Source: Pirellulales bacterium (GTDB taxonomy: Bacteria > Planctomycetota > Planctomycetia > Pirellulales > Thermoguttaceae). From it: a stretch of DNA of 64,000 bases. The stretch covers positions 1 to 64,000 of the forward strand of contig JAFGRD010000100.1 in the NCBI GenBank assembly GCA_016935315.1, given 5' to 3'. The position numbers and the translations under genes are program-made. The notes under the pieces are model-generated. The model did no database searches, had not been told where the DNA came from, and worked only from the letters and a program-made list of their open reading frames with translations. The first letter of the stretch is position 1. The number at the start of each line of letters is the position of its first letter. Shown here in pieces: positions 8,031 through 15,976 of this stretch.

Positions 8031-8483
8031 CTAGTTGGTCTGATGATCGCTTGCCGCTGTCGGCCAGCAGAGAGTCCGCTCGCCGCTGCAAGGCGGTGGC
8101 GCCGGACACTTGTAGAAGTCTGGCCAGCGGCACGGCCAGGAAACGCACGGCCCGGGTTTTGGACGGTAGTCGTCGCCGCAACCACACACTGATGGGAGGC
8201 ATAAGCAGGGCGCTCGCTTCGGACAGTAGTCGTCGCAGCAACCGCACATCGGCGGGAGACAGAAACGGGGGCTCGGTTTGGCGCGGTAGTCGTCCGGGCA
8301 CCAGCACGAAAGACAGGAGCGGTTGTACAGATCCGCACAGACTGGGATGCCGCGCGAGGGAGCGTCGGTGGTGAAACGGCTGCACGTGTAGTCTCCGCCG
8401 GCTGCCGGGAGTTCAACTCCCCACGCCGTGGCAGCCGGGCTGGCGCCGAGCAGAACGGCCGCCAGCGTGAAATAGCGTTTCAT
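8031..8483 (-). CDS. Secreted Cys-rich protein with DDY/PKP repeats
   Basis: A 150-residue protein with a clear signal peptide (MKRYFTLAAVLLGASPAATAWG). Three ~22-residue repeats follow (about residues 62-130), each with paired cysteines, a DDY core and a following KP/KR..PC. Cysteines make up roughly one residue in nine. Such CxxDDYxPKPxPC repeats are seen in planctomycete secreted proteins of unknown function; metal binding or disulfide-crosslinked wall structure are guesses. A dispersed repeat element occupies the space just upstream. The ATG at 8483 has a weak GGAA upstream. Confidence 0.6.
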   Translation of the reverse strand: MKRYFTLAAVLLGASPAATAWGVELPAAGGDYTCSRFTTDAPSRGIPVCADLYNRSCLSCWCPDDYRAKPSPRFCLPPMCGCCDDYCPKRAPCLCLPSVCGCGDDYRPKPGPCVSWPCRWPDFYKCPAPPPCSGERTLCWPTAASDHQTN

Positions 8484-8505
8484 GATGCTCAGTTCCGGAA
8501 GGTTG

Positions 8506-8610
8506 TGATTGACGCTTGCACACTCAATGCGCGAGGGCGACCAACGGGAACTCGAATGGTCCGGCCTCCCGTTGGTCGACCTCGATCATTCACCATGCAT
8601 ACATCAATAA
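8506..8610 (+). repeat. Dispersed MITE-like element, copy A
   Basis: About 105 bp. The outer ends ATTGACGCTTGCA and TGCATACATCAAT form imperfect terminal inverted repeats (10 of 13). Inside, CGACCAACGGGA (8538-8549) pairs perfectly with TCCCGTTGGTCG (8567-8578). The right end overlaps the 3' end of the outer-membrane factor gene and supplies its TGA stop. Three further copies lie at 28424, 54920 and 63048. Confidence 0.85.
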
Positions 8611-10319
8611 GTTATGTTGTTGAGGTTGGCCGGCGGCGCCGGCATGGCGGGTTGGGGTCGTGGTTGGGGAATCGGCTGGGCTGGCAGGAGGGGCTCTTCC
8701 TGGAACGGTGTGCTATTCGGGGGCACTGCCGCCGCCGGACCGGGCCGAAAACGCATCTGCCATCCCCCTCCGAGGGCCTTGTACAGCGTGACCAGGCTCA
8801 AGGCCACTTTTCCGCGGCTTTCGGCCAGTGTGTCCTGCTGTAGAACCAGGGCCCGTTGGGAGTCGAGCACGCGCTGGAAATCGATCAGCCCCTGCTGATA
8901 TTGGGCGTTGGCAAGTGCCACGGCGTCGGCCGTGGCGCTGGAGCTTATCTGGAGCGACTTCACGCGTTGCTGTTCACCCAAATAAGCCGCAATCGCGTTC
9001 TCCACTTCTTCGTTCGCGCGAAGGACTGTTTCCTGGTATTGGAGCACGAGCTGGCGAAATCGGGCGTCCTGCACGTCGATGCCGTTGCGGATGCGACCGT
9101 AGTTGAGGATGTTCCAGCGGAAGCCGGGGCCTACCATGCCGGCGATGCTCCCTCCCTTGAAGAGGTCGTCGAACCGCTCGGCTTCGAAGGCAATGGTGCC
9201 GGTGATCGCGATATGCGGATAGAGCTCGCTCTCGGCGACGCCGATCAGGGCGCACTGCGCCGCGGCCTGGCGTTCCGCGCGACGCACGTCCGGGCGGCGG
9301 CGCAGCAGGTCGGCCGGAATGCCCACGGCCACCTCCGGCGGCGGGCTGGGGATGCGGCCGGAATGTCCAAGCTCAGCGCCCACCTCCGCCGGCGGCATCC
9401 CCAGCAGGGTACAGAGTCGGTTCTGCGTTTGGCGATGCGCGGTCTGCAGCACGGGGATCAGCGACTCGGTGGCGCCCAGGATCGACAGCGCCTGCTTCAC
9501 GTCCAATTCGCTCACCACGCCCTGGTTGAACCGATCCTGTGTGATGCGGAAGGTGTTCTTCTGGATCTCCACGTTCTTGCGGGCCAGCGCCAATCGGTCC
9601 TCCAGAGTCCGCAGTTGAATGTAAGTCGCCGCTACTTCGGCCTGGAGAATCACCAGCGCATCGTCGTAGTTCTCGATCTGGGCGTTCAGACTGGCGTCGG
9701 CCGACTCCACTGCACGGCGAAAGCGTCCCCAGAAATCGAGTTCCCAAGCGGCGTCAAAGCCCGCCGACCATGTGTCAAAGGCCATCTTCGGCAGCGGAAA
9801 CTCCCCGAAAGGAAACGAATTCTCGCTGAGTTGGCTGCGCGAGAAGGCGCCGATGGCCCGCTGTTGCTGTGGCAAGAGACTCCCGCGGGCCACGCCCAAT
9901 TGGGCCCTGGCCTCGAGCACGCGCATGCCGGCGATCTTCAGCGGCAAGTTCTGCCGGTAGGCCACTTCGACCAGCTCATTCAGAACGGGATCGTCAAACG
10001 TGGCCCACCAATAGCTGTAGTCGGCCGCCTGCGACCGGAGATTGCCGTCTTCGCCGTCGATCCACCCGTCGGCCACGGGGGCCGGCAGTCGGCAGTAGTC
10101 CGGCCCGACCTTGAAGCCGTTGCGGACCCACTGCACCGGACCGGTCGTGCACCCGGCGTTGGGAAGCACAATGGCCAGTAGCAGAGCCACGCCCGCGATC
10201 ACCCGGACCGGCACGACGGCAAATCGCAAGGATTGACTCGGGCCAGGCCTTTTGCCCTCGGCTGCCCTGATATCCTCGGAAGGACTGACGTGGGCCTGAT
10301 TGACCGTCCGCGTGACCAT
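8604..10319 (-). CDS. RND efflux outer-membrane factor lipoprotein (TolC/NodT family)
   Basis: A 571-residue outer-membrane channel of a tripartite RND pump. The N-terminus is basic and then hydrophobic, ending in a lipobox-like ...LPNAGC at about residues 51-56. Two OEP repeats follow, with VGPDY at the first, ...FDAAWELDFWGRFRR and QARLGVARG/ALSILGATE-like helices. The second half contains GIPADLLRRRPDVRRAERQ and QYQQGLIDFQRVLDSQRALV, both diagnostic. The proline-rich tail is unusual. The ATG at 10319 was chosen over the ORF start 15 bp upstream. The stop codon lies inside repeat copy A. It is divergent from tetR, adaptor and pump genes and would complete that system. Confidence 0.92.
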   Translation of the reverse strand: MVTRTVNQAHVSPSEDIRAAEGKRPGPSQSLRFAVVPVRVIAGVALLLAIVLPNAGCTTGPVQWVRNGFKVGPDYCRLPAPVADGWIDGEDGNLRSQAADYSYWWATFDDPVLNELVEVAYRQNLPLKIAGMRVLEARAQLGVARGSLLPQQQRAIGAFSRSQLSENSFPFGEFPLPKMAFDTWSAGFDAAWELDFWGRFRRAVESADASLNAQIENYDDALVILQAEVAATYIQLRTLEDRLALARKNVEIQKNTFRITQDRFNQGVVSELDVKQALSILGATESLIPVLQTAHRQTQNRLCTLLGMPPAEVGAELGHSGRIPSPPPEVAVGIPADLLRRRPDVRRAERQAAAQCALIGVAESELYPHIAITGTIAFEAERFDDLFKGGSIAGMVGPGFRWNILNYGRIRNGIDVQDARFRQLVLQYQETVLRANEEVENAIAAYLGEQQRVKSLQISSSATADAVALANAQYQQGLIDFQRVLDSQRALVLQQDTLAESRGKVALSLVTLYKALGGGWQMRFRPGPAAAVPPNSTPFQEEPLLPAQPIPQPRPQPAMPAPPANLNNITY

Positions 10320-10457
10320 TATGTACCCCCCCAATCCTTAGGACTCGCCTTGTCGCCAAATCCGCTTTTCTCTGCATCGGCCTAATTTCTGGCACATTCG
10401 CGTTCAATCGGCAGAAGCAGGAGAAGTTCACCCCCCTAATGTGGCTGGGTCGCGTGG

Positions 10458-10480
10458 AAATACCGTCAGAAACGGCATTT
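10458..10480. promoter_or_regulatory. Imperfect dyad between outer-membrane factor and tetR genes
   Basis: AAATACCGT-cagaa-ACGGCATTT is a 9+9 bp inverted repeat with one mismatched pair. It lies 14 bp left of the operator pair and ~140 bp upstream of the outer-membrane factor start, a reasonable place for control of that divergent gene. Binding by any regulator is inferred. Confidence 0.4.
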
Positions 10481-10492
10481 ATTATCGTTTTC

Positions 10493-10533
10493 GACCGATG
10501 GGTCTTGACGGATGACCGAAAGGTCACAATAAT
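10493..10533 (+). promoter_or_regulatory. tetR promoter with two tandem GACC-N4-GGTC operators
   Basis: A -35 TTGACG (10505-10510), 17-bp spacer and -10 AATAAT (10528-10533) form a good sigma70-type promoter. Two identical palindromes GACC-N4-GGTC occupy 10493-10504 and 10514-10525. Their centres are 21 bp apart, i.e. two helical turns. The second, extended to TGACC-GAAA-GGTCA, fills the promoter spacer, where a bound repressor would block polymerase. This fits autorepression by the TetR protein encoded 70 bp downstream. Confidence 0.6.
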
Positions 10534-10605
10534 TGACCGTGTAGTTTTGGGCCTGGAAGAAGAGGAGTCTGCCAGGGCTTTTTGGCCACTGTCCGGGAGG
10601 GAATG

Positions 10606-11214
10606 ATGGCTCGACTTGCCGAGCGACGTAAGAGGCTCGTGACGTCGATGATGAAGCAGGGCATTTACGAGGCGGCCGTGGCAGTGCTTACACGCTACGG
10701 GCTGGAAGGCACGACGATGGACCGGGTGGCCGAACAGGCGGAGGTCGCCAAGGGAAGCCTGTACAAGTACTTTCAGAACAAGGTCGAACTGCTGCAGTTC
10801 GTCCACGAGCGGCTTTTGGAGCCGCTGCGGGAGAGCTCGCAGGAGATTCTGGACGAGGATCTGTCGGCCTTGCCGAAGCTCGAAGCGCTTCTGCGGCACT
10901 GGTTCGAGTACCTTCAGGAACACCGAGGGCTGTTCAACTTCTTCTTCGTCGACCATGCCGTGCGCGCGTTGTTGAGAGACCACGACAGAACGGGGCGGAC
11001 ATCCGCTGTGCAAGACCTGGCCTTGATTATCCGGCAGGGCATCGAGGAGGGGGGCTTCCGAAGGGTCGACGTTTCGTTAACGGCAGAACTGTTGTTTGGC
11101 GCGGTGCGCGACGTGTGTGAGCAACGCATCGAGACGGACGCGGCACTGCCGATCGACCAGTTGATTGAGGGCGTGATGGACTTCTTTCAGCACGGGGTCG
11201 GCGCAGACGAATGA
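10606..11214 (+). CDS. TetR/AcrR-family transcriptional repressor of RND efflux
   Basis: A 202-residue regulator. The N-terminal helix-turn-helix is evident (residues ~20-65: ..GLEGTTMDRVAEQAEVAKGSLYKYF.. split over two helices), followed by an all-helical ligand-binding region with TetR C-terminal character. The ATG at 10606 lies 5 nt after GGGAGG; an adjacent ATG at 10603 is the alternative. It stands directly before the efflux adaptor and pump and opposite their outer-membrane factor, so it likely represses this efflux set and itself through the palindromes in its promoter. The ligand is unknown. Confidence 0.9.
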   Translation: MARLAERRKRLVTSMMKQGIYEAAVAVLTRYGLEGTTMDRVAEQAEVAKGSLYKYFQNKVELLQFVHERLLEPLRESSQEILDEDLSALPKLEALLRHWFEYLQEHRGLFNFFFVDHAVRALLRDHDRTGRTSAVQDLALIIRQGIEEGGFRRVDVSLTAELLFGAVRDVCEQRIETDAALPIDQLIEGVMDFFQHGVGADE

Positions 11215-11241
11215 GGCACGACGCGACAGGTTCTTTTCGCG

Positions 11242-11275
11242 GCCTCCGTGCAACCTGCGTCAGTTGCACGGAGGC
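11242..11275 (+). terminator. Strong hairpin between tetR and adaptor gene
   Basis: GCCTCCGTGCAAC and GTTGCACGGAGGC form a perfect 13-bp stem around an 8-nt loop, starting 28 nt after the tetR stop and ending 54 nt before the adaptor start. No T-run follows directly, so it could be a weak terminator, an attenuator or an RNA-stability element that sets different levels of regulator and pump. Confidence 0.55.
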
Positions 11276-11329
11276 TAGATGGCATGTTTTCTCTTGAGGA
11301 TCGTCGCGAGAAGTGGGAGGCAATTGCTG

Positions 11330-12574
11330 ATGTGTGCACGAAGGCTCATGAGAGGAAGAGGCTTTGCGATCTTTGCCGGTCTGCTCGCCTGTGCCCTTGC
11401 TGTGGCCATGGCGGTGGGAGTCGGCGTTGTTTGGCAAACGCGGAGTGCCGCGGCGGATCCTCAAGAAGGCACGGGTTCCCGGACGGACCAGACCGGCGAG
11501 AAGCGGGTTCCGGTCGTGCTCACGCCGGCCAGGGCAATGACCTTCGAGAGTTGCGTCGTCGTGTCGGGAAGCGTGCACGCCAAGCAGTATGCCATGGTGT
11601 CGGCTCGCATCCCGGGTACGCTCGATGAAGTATTCGTCGACGAGGGCGACCGAGTCGAGGCCGGCACGACAAAGCTCTTCCAGACCGACTCGCTGAAGCT
11701 CAGCAAGGCAGTCGCTATCGCCAGGCAGGATCTCGCGGTGGCCGAGGCTTCGGTGCAGGAGAAGCTGGCGCTGGTCGATAAGGACGTTGCCGCGCATGAA
11801 CAGGCCCTGAACGACCTGAACCGCTACCGAGAACTCCTGAAGACCAACGCCATCGCCGCCCAGGTCGTCGAGCAGCAGGAGTCGAAATTGCGGCAGTGCG
11901 ACGCGGACGTGAAACACACGCAGGCGTTGACCGACTTGTCCAAAGCCCAACAGGAACAAGCCCGGCTGAACCTGACGATCGCGGAGAAGGATTTGGCCGA
12001 TTCGCTGGTCTTGGCGCCCATCAGCGGGTGGATATCGGAGCGTTTTCGCGAGCCCGGCGAAATGGCCGGCGCCGGAACGCCGGTCCTGCGGATCGAGGAT
12101 ACCTCGGTCGTGGAGATCTCGGTCTTCTTGCCCGAGGAACACTACGCTCATGTTCTGCCCGGGAAAACGAAAATGCGGGTCCGCGTGGGAAGCATCGACC
12201 TGGGTGAGCACACCGTGAGCTACAAGAGCCCCACCGTCAACCAGAAGCTGCGGACCTTTGCCGTGAAGGGTCTGGTCGAGTCGCCGCCGGAGGGTGTGGT
12301 GCCCGGCTGTCTGGCCCAAACGGCGATTGTTACCGACAGCGGCCAGGGCATCGGGGTCCCATCCGAAGCCGTCCAAACCCGGGGTGGCAAGAGCATCGTG
12401 TTCACCCTTGCCGAAGGCAGGGCCAAGATGGTCCCGGTCGAGACGGGCCGTGACCTGGATGGTTGGCGCGAGATTCTCGACGGTCTGAACTCCGGCGTGC
12501 CGGTGGTATCCATGGGCCAATTCCTGGTGGAAGAGGGCACGCCGGTTGCAGTCGTCGGGGAGGACGCTCCATGA
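11330..12574 (+). CDS. RND efflux periplasmic adaptor (membrane fusion protein)
   Basis: A 414-residue HlyD/AcrA-type adaptor. The ATG at 11330 follows GTGGGAGG by 9 nt. A single N-terminal membrane helix (residues ~12-35) anchors it. A lipoyl half-motif follows (SARIPGTLDEVFVDEGDRVEAG), then a long alpha-helical hairpin (about 130-235), the second lipoyl half (LVLAPISGWISERFREPGE, cut here) and beta-barrel and membrane-proximal domains. Its stop overlaps the pump start (ATGA), so the two are translationally coupled. It would bridge the inner-membrane pump and the divergently encoded outer-membrane factor. Confidence 0.93.
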   Translation: MCARRLMRGRGFAIFAGLLACALAVAMAVGVGVVWQTRSAAADPQEGTGSRTDQTGEKRVPVVLTPARAMTFESCVVVSGSVHAKQYAMVSARIPGTLDEVFVDEGDRVEAGTTKLFQTDSLKLSKAVAIARQDLAVAEASVQEKLALVDKDVAAHEQALNDLNRYRELLKTNAIAAQVVEQQESKLRQCDADVKHTQALTDLSKAQQEQARLNLTIAEKDLADSLVLAPISGWISERFREPGEMAGAGTPVLRIEDTSVVEISVFLPEEHYAHVLPGKTKMRVRVGSIDLGEHTVSYKSPTVNQKLRTFAVKGLVESPPEGVVPGCLAQTAIVTDSGQGIGVPSEAVQTRGGKSIVFTLAEGRAKMVPVETGRDLDGWREILDGLNSGVPVVSMGQFLVEEGTPVAVVGEDAP

Positions 12575-15500
12575 TTCTGTCCGACGTTTCGGTACGCCGG
12601 CCGGTGGCGATGGGCTGCCTGATCATCGGGCTGGCATTATTGGGGCTCAGTGCCTTTCGCAAGATGGGCCTGGAGATGATGCCCAAGCTGGATGCCCCTT
12701 TTGTCACCGTCGTCACCATTTATCCCGGGGCCTCGCCCGAGGAGCTGGAAACCGACGTGGCCAAACGGATCGAGGACGCGGTGGTGGCGATCGACGGGCT
12801 GAAACACGTCAACTCGACCTGCATGGAGAACGCTTGCCAAACGCTGCTGGAATTCCAGATGGGCGTCGACGTGGACGTGGCGGCCACGGACGTCCGCGAG
12901 AAGATCGACCTGATCCGGGCCGAGATGCCGACCGACGTCGAGGATCCGATCATCCAGAAGTTCGACATCAACGCCACACCGATCGTCAATCTGGCGTTGA
13001 CCGGCGACGTTCCGCTGGACGCGTTGTACGACTATGCCGACAACACCCTTTCCGATCGGATCACGGTCATCTCGGGCGTGGCCGAGGTGCGGCTGATCGG
13101 CGGCGCCGAACGCGAGGTCCACGTCACGCTGAATCGCGAGAGGCTGGCCGCTCGAAGCCTTTCCAGCATGCACGTGGTGGGGGCCATCCAGAACGCCGTG
13201 CGGACGATCCCCTCCGGCCGCGTGCGGGACGATCGGTCGGAATACGCGGTCAAGTTCGACGCCGACTACGACCGCGTTGCCGACCTGGCCGATCTGGAGG
13301 TGGCCAATGAGGATGGGCACCGTTGCCACATCCGCGACGTGGGCCAGGTGGGCATGGCCACCGAGGAAGTCCGCCAGATGGCCACCATCGACGGCCGTCC
13401 TTGCGTGGCCATCAAGGTCATCAAGAAGGCCGACGCGAACGCGGTCCGCGTGGCCGACGCCGTCCGCGACGCGATGAGCAAGCTCAATGAGGAGTTGCCC
13501 GGCGGCATGGAGCTGGTATGGGTCGACGACGACGGCCGGTTCATCGAGGCCAACAACGAGAGTGCCTGGATCAACGTGTTGCAGGGCATCCTGTTGACCG
13601 CGGCGATCCTGTTCCTGTTCCTCTACAACTTCCGCTCGCTGTTCGTGGTGGCCGTGACCATGCCGCTGACCATCGTCATCGGCCTGTTCTTCATGCAGAT
13701 GGCCGGGTACACGCTGAATATGTCGACGTTGATTGCCATCGGCATGTCGGTGGGGATCCTAGTAACCAACTCGATCGTGGTGCTGGAGGCGATCGTCAAG
13801 CGACTGGACGAGAGCGGCGATCCCAAGGGGGCCTCGCGCTTGGGCGCCAAAGAGGCCTTCATCGCCGTGCTGGCCAGCGCCGGCACCAACGTCGTCGTGC
13901 TCTTCCCCCTGGCAACCATGAGCACGAAGCTCGGCATGTTCATCGGCCCCCTGGCAATGACCATGTTCATCATGACGGTCGTTTCACTGTTCATCTCCTT
14001 CACCCTCACGCCGCTGCTCTGCTCGTTGATCCTTCGGCCGCGCAAAGAGGGCTCGCGGTCGCCGCTGGCGGTAATGGAGCGGGGCTGGAACTGGGGATTC
14101 GATCGCGTGGTAACCGGTTACCGCCGCCTGCTGGAGTTCACCGAGCGCCACCGCTGGGCGGCCGTGTTGACGCTTGTCGTGGTTCTCGGCGTCTTCGTCC
14201 ACTCGCTCCGTCTGGCGGGCACGCTCGGTTCCAGCGCCTTTGCCGAGAGCGACATGGGCCGGGTCTACCTCCGGTTGGAGTTTCCCCCGCGCTACAACCT
14301 CAAGGAGACCGTCCGCCGCGCCCGGCAGGCGGAAGCAAGAATCAAGGACTTGCCGGAGCTGAAACACGTGCTGACCACCGTCGGCAAGGTGGAGGCCATG
14401 CTGGGACAGTCGAGCGAGGGCGTCTATCTGGCCCAGATCCTGATGAAGTTCTCCGAGCGCGACCAGCGGAAGATGACCATCGACGAGTTGATGGACCTGG
14501 TCCGCTCGCGGATGGAAGGCTACCCCGATGCGATTATGGCCGTCAGCCTGCCGTCGATTATCGGCGGCCAGAGCAACCCGGTGGAGTTGGAGATCGCCGG
14601 CGACGACCTGACGACGCTCGACGGGCTGGCACTGAGGACACTTCGTCTGGCTCGGGAAACGCCCGGAATTCTCGACCCCGACACCACCGTCCGGCCGGCC
14701 AAGCCGGAGATCCGCATCCAGCCCCGCCGGGCCGTTCTTAGCGACCTGCGATCGCCCGCCATCGGCCTGGGCATGGCGTTGCGCGCCAATCTCGAAGGCA
14801 TTGAGGCCGGGACCTACAAGGAGAACGCCCGAAACTACGACATCGTCGTCAAGTTGACCGAACAGCAGGGCAAGGACCAGATCGACGAGTTCCTCTTCCC
14901 GGGAGCCGACGGTCATCCGGTCCTGTTGGCGAATCTCGGCGAGGTAATCGCGGACGAAATGCCCATCCAGATCGTCCGCAAAGACAAACGCCGCATCTCC
15001 AAGCTGACCTCGCAGTTGGCCGACAGCCTCCCGCTGGGAATCGCGGTCAACCAGATCAGTCAAGCGATCGACGAGAAGGGCAATCTTCCTCCCGGCTACA
15101 GCTACTCGTTTGCCGGCATGTACGAGATGATGGAGGAAGGGCAGCAGGGCCTCGGCGAGGCCGGTATCACCGCAGTCGTGCTCATGGTGCTCACGCTGGC
15201 CGCCATTATGGAGTCGTTCCGGCAACCGGCTCTGATCCTGATCACGCTTCCCTTGGCGCTGATCGGCACCACCTGGGCCTTGGCCCTGGCCGGCGAGAGC
15301 TTCAGCCTCTTCGTGATCATGGGCATCGTGATGATGGTCGGCATCGTGGTCAACAACGCGATCCTGATCATCGACCAGTTCAACGTCCACGTCGCCGAAG
15401 GTATCCCTCGACACAGGGCCATGGTCACGGCAGCCTGCGAGCGTTTCCGCCCCATCGTGATGATCACGCTGGCTGCCGTGTTGGGCATGTTGCCGTTGGC

Positions 15501-15687
15501 CCTGGGCCGGGGGATTGGAGCCGAAATGCGTACCGGCGTGGGGGTCGCCTCGGCCGGCGGAATCCTTGTCTCCGGCGTGCTCACGATGCTAGTCGTGCCC
15601 GTTCTCTACAATCTCTTCACCCGCCGTCAGCGAGACGCCGATGTGGCCCAGGGAAGTCCCGGCCCGGCGGCTGGAACCACGTCCTGA
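12571..15687 (+). CDS. RND efflux permease (AcrB/HAE1 family)
   Basis: A 1038-residue proton-driven inner-membrane pump of normal family length. The start at 12571 overlaps the adaptor stop. Twelve membrane helices are expected. Helix 1 starts near residue 12, two large periplasmic loops follow helix 1 and helix 7, and conserved stretches include YPGASPEELE, GMSVGILVTNSIVVLE and GIVMMVGIVVNNAILI. A helix-4 region with GIL(V)TNS replaces the usual Asp-Asp proton relay G-x-x-x-D-D, so proton coupling may differ from AcrB. It forms a complete RND system with its neighbours; the substrate is unknown. Confidence 0.93.
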   Translation: MILSDVSVRRPVAMGCLIIGLALLGLSAFRKMGLEMMPKLDAPFVTVVTIYPGASPEELETDVAKRIEDAVVAIDGLKHVNSTCMENACQTLLEFQMGVDVDVAATDVREKIDLIRAEMPTDVEDPIIQKFDINATPIVNLALTGDVPLDALYDYADNTLSDRITVISGVAEVRLIGGAEREVHVTLNRERLAARSLSSMHVVGAIQNAVRTIPSGRVRDDRSEYAVKFDADYDRVADLADLEVANEDGHRCHIRDVGQVGMATEEVRQMATIDGRPCVAIKVIKKADANAVRVADAVRDAMSKLNEELPGGMELVWVDDDGRFIEANNESAWINVLQGILLTAAILFLFLYNFRSLFVVAVTMPLTIVIGLFFMQMAGYTLNMSTLIAIGMSVGILVTNSIVVLEAIVKRLDESGDPKGASRLGAKEAFIAVLASAGTNVVVLFPLATMSTKLGMFIGPLAMTMFIMTVVSLFISFTLTPLLCSLILRPRKEGSRSPLAVMERGWNWGFDRVVTGYRRLLEFTERHRWAAVLTLVVVLGVFVHSLRLAGTLGSSAFAESDMGRVYLRLEFPPRYNLKETVRRARQAEARIKDLPELKHVLTTVGKVEAMLGQSSEGVYLAQILMKFSERDQRKMTIDELMDLVRSRMEGYPDAIMAVSLPSIIGGQSNPVELEIAGDDLTTLDGLALRTLRLARETPGILDPDTTVRPAKPEIRIQPRRAVLSDLRSPAIGLGMALRANLEGIEAGTYKENARNYDIVVKLTEQQGKDQIDEFLFPGADGHPVLLANLGEVIADEMPIQIVRKDKRRISKLTSQLADSLPLGIAVNQISQAIDEKGNLPPGYSYSFAGMYEMMEEGQQGLGEAGITAVVLMVLTLAAIMESFRQPALILITLPLALIGTTWALALAGESFSLFVIMGIVMMVGIVVNNAILIIDQFNVHVAEGIPRHRAMVTAACERFRPIVMITLAAVLGMLPLALGRGIGAEMRTGVGVASAGGILVSGVLTMLVVPVLYNLFTRRQRDADVAQGSPGPAAGTTS

Positions 15688-15976
15688 TCGACTGCCGGCG
15701 ACCCGCCCAATTGTCGCTTGTCAGCAGCACCCGCGACGAGCGAAAGCCGCTGAGCGTCCTTGCATCTTCATGTATGCTCGACCAGTTCTTTTGCGAGTCC
15801 TTAGCGCCGCGGGCCGCCGAAGCGTTGTTCGCCCCGCATAGGGGAGGTTGCGGAATCTGGCCCTCCCGAGAATTGAATTCTGGGATCGTTCGTGTGATAA
15901 TCGATTCCGGCCGCTACCGAAACGACCGGCGCGTCCACACTTCTCCGTTCGAACACCTGCCCATTGGGAGGATCGC

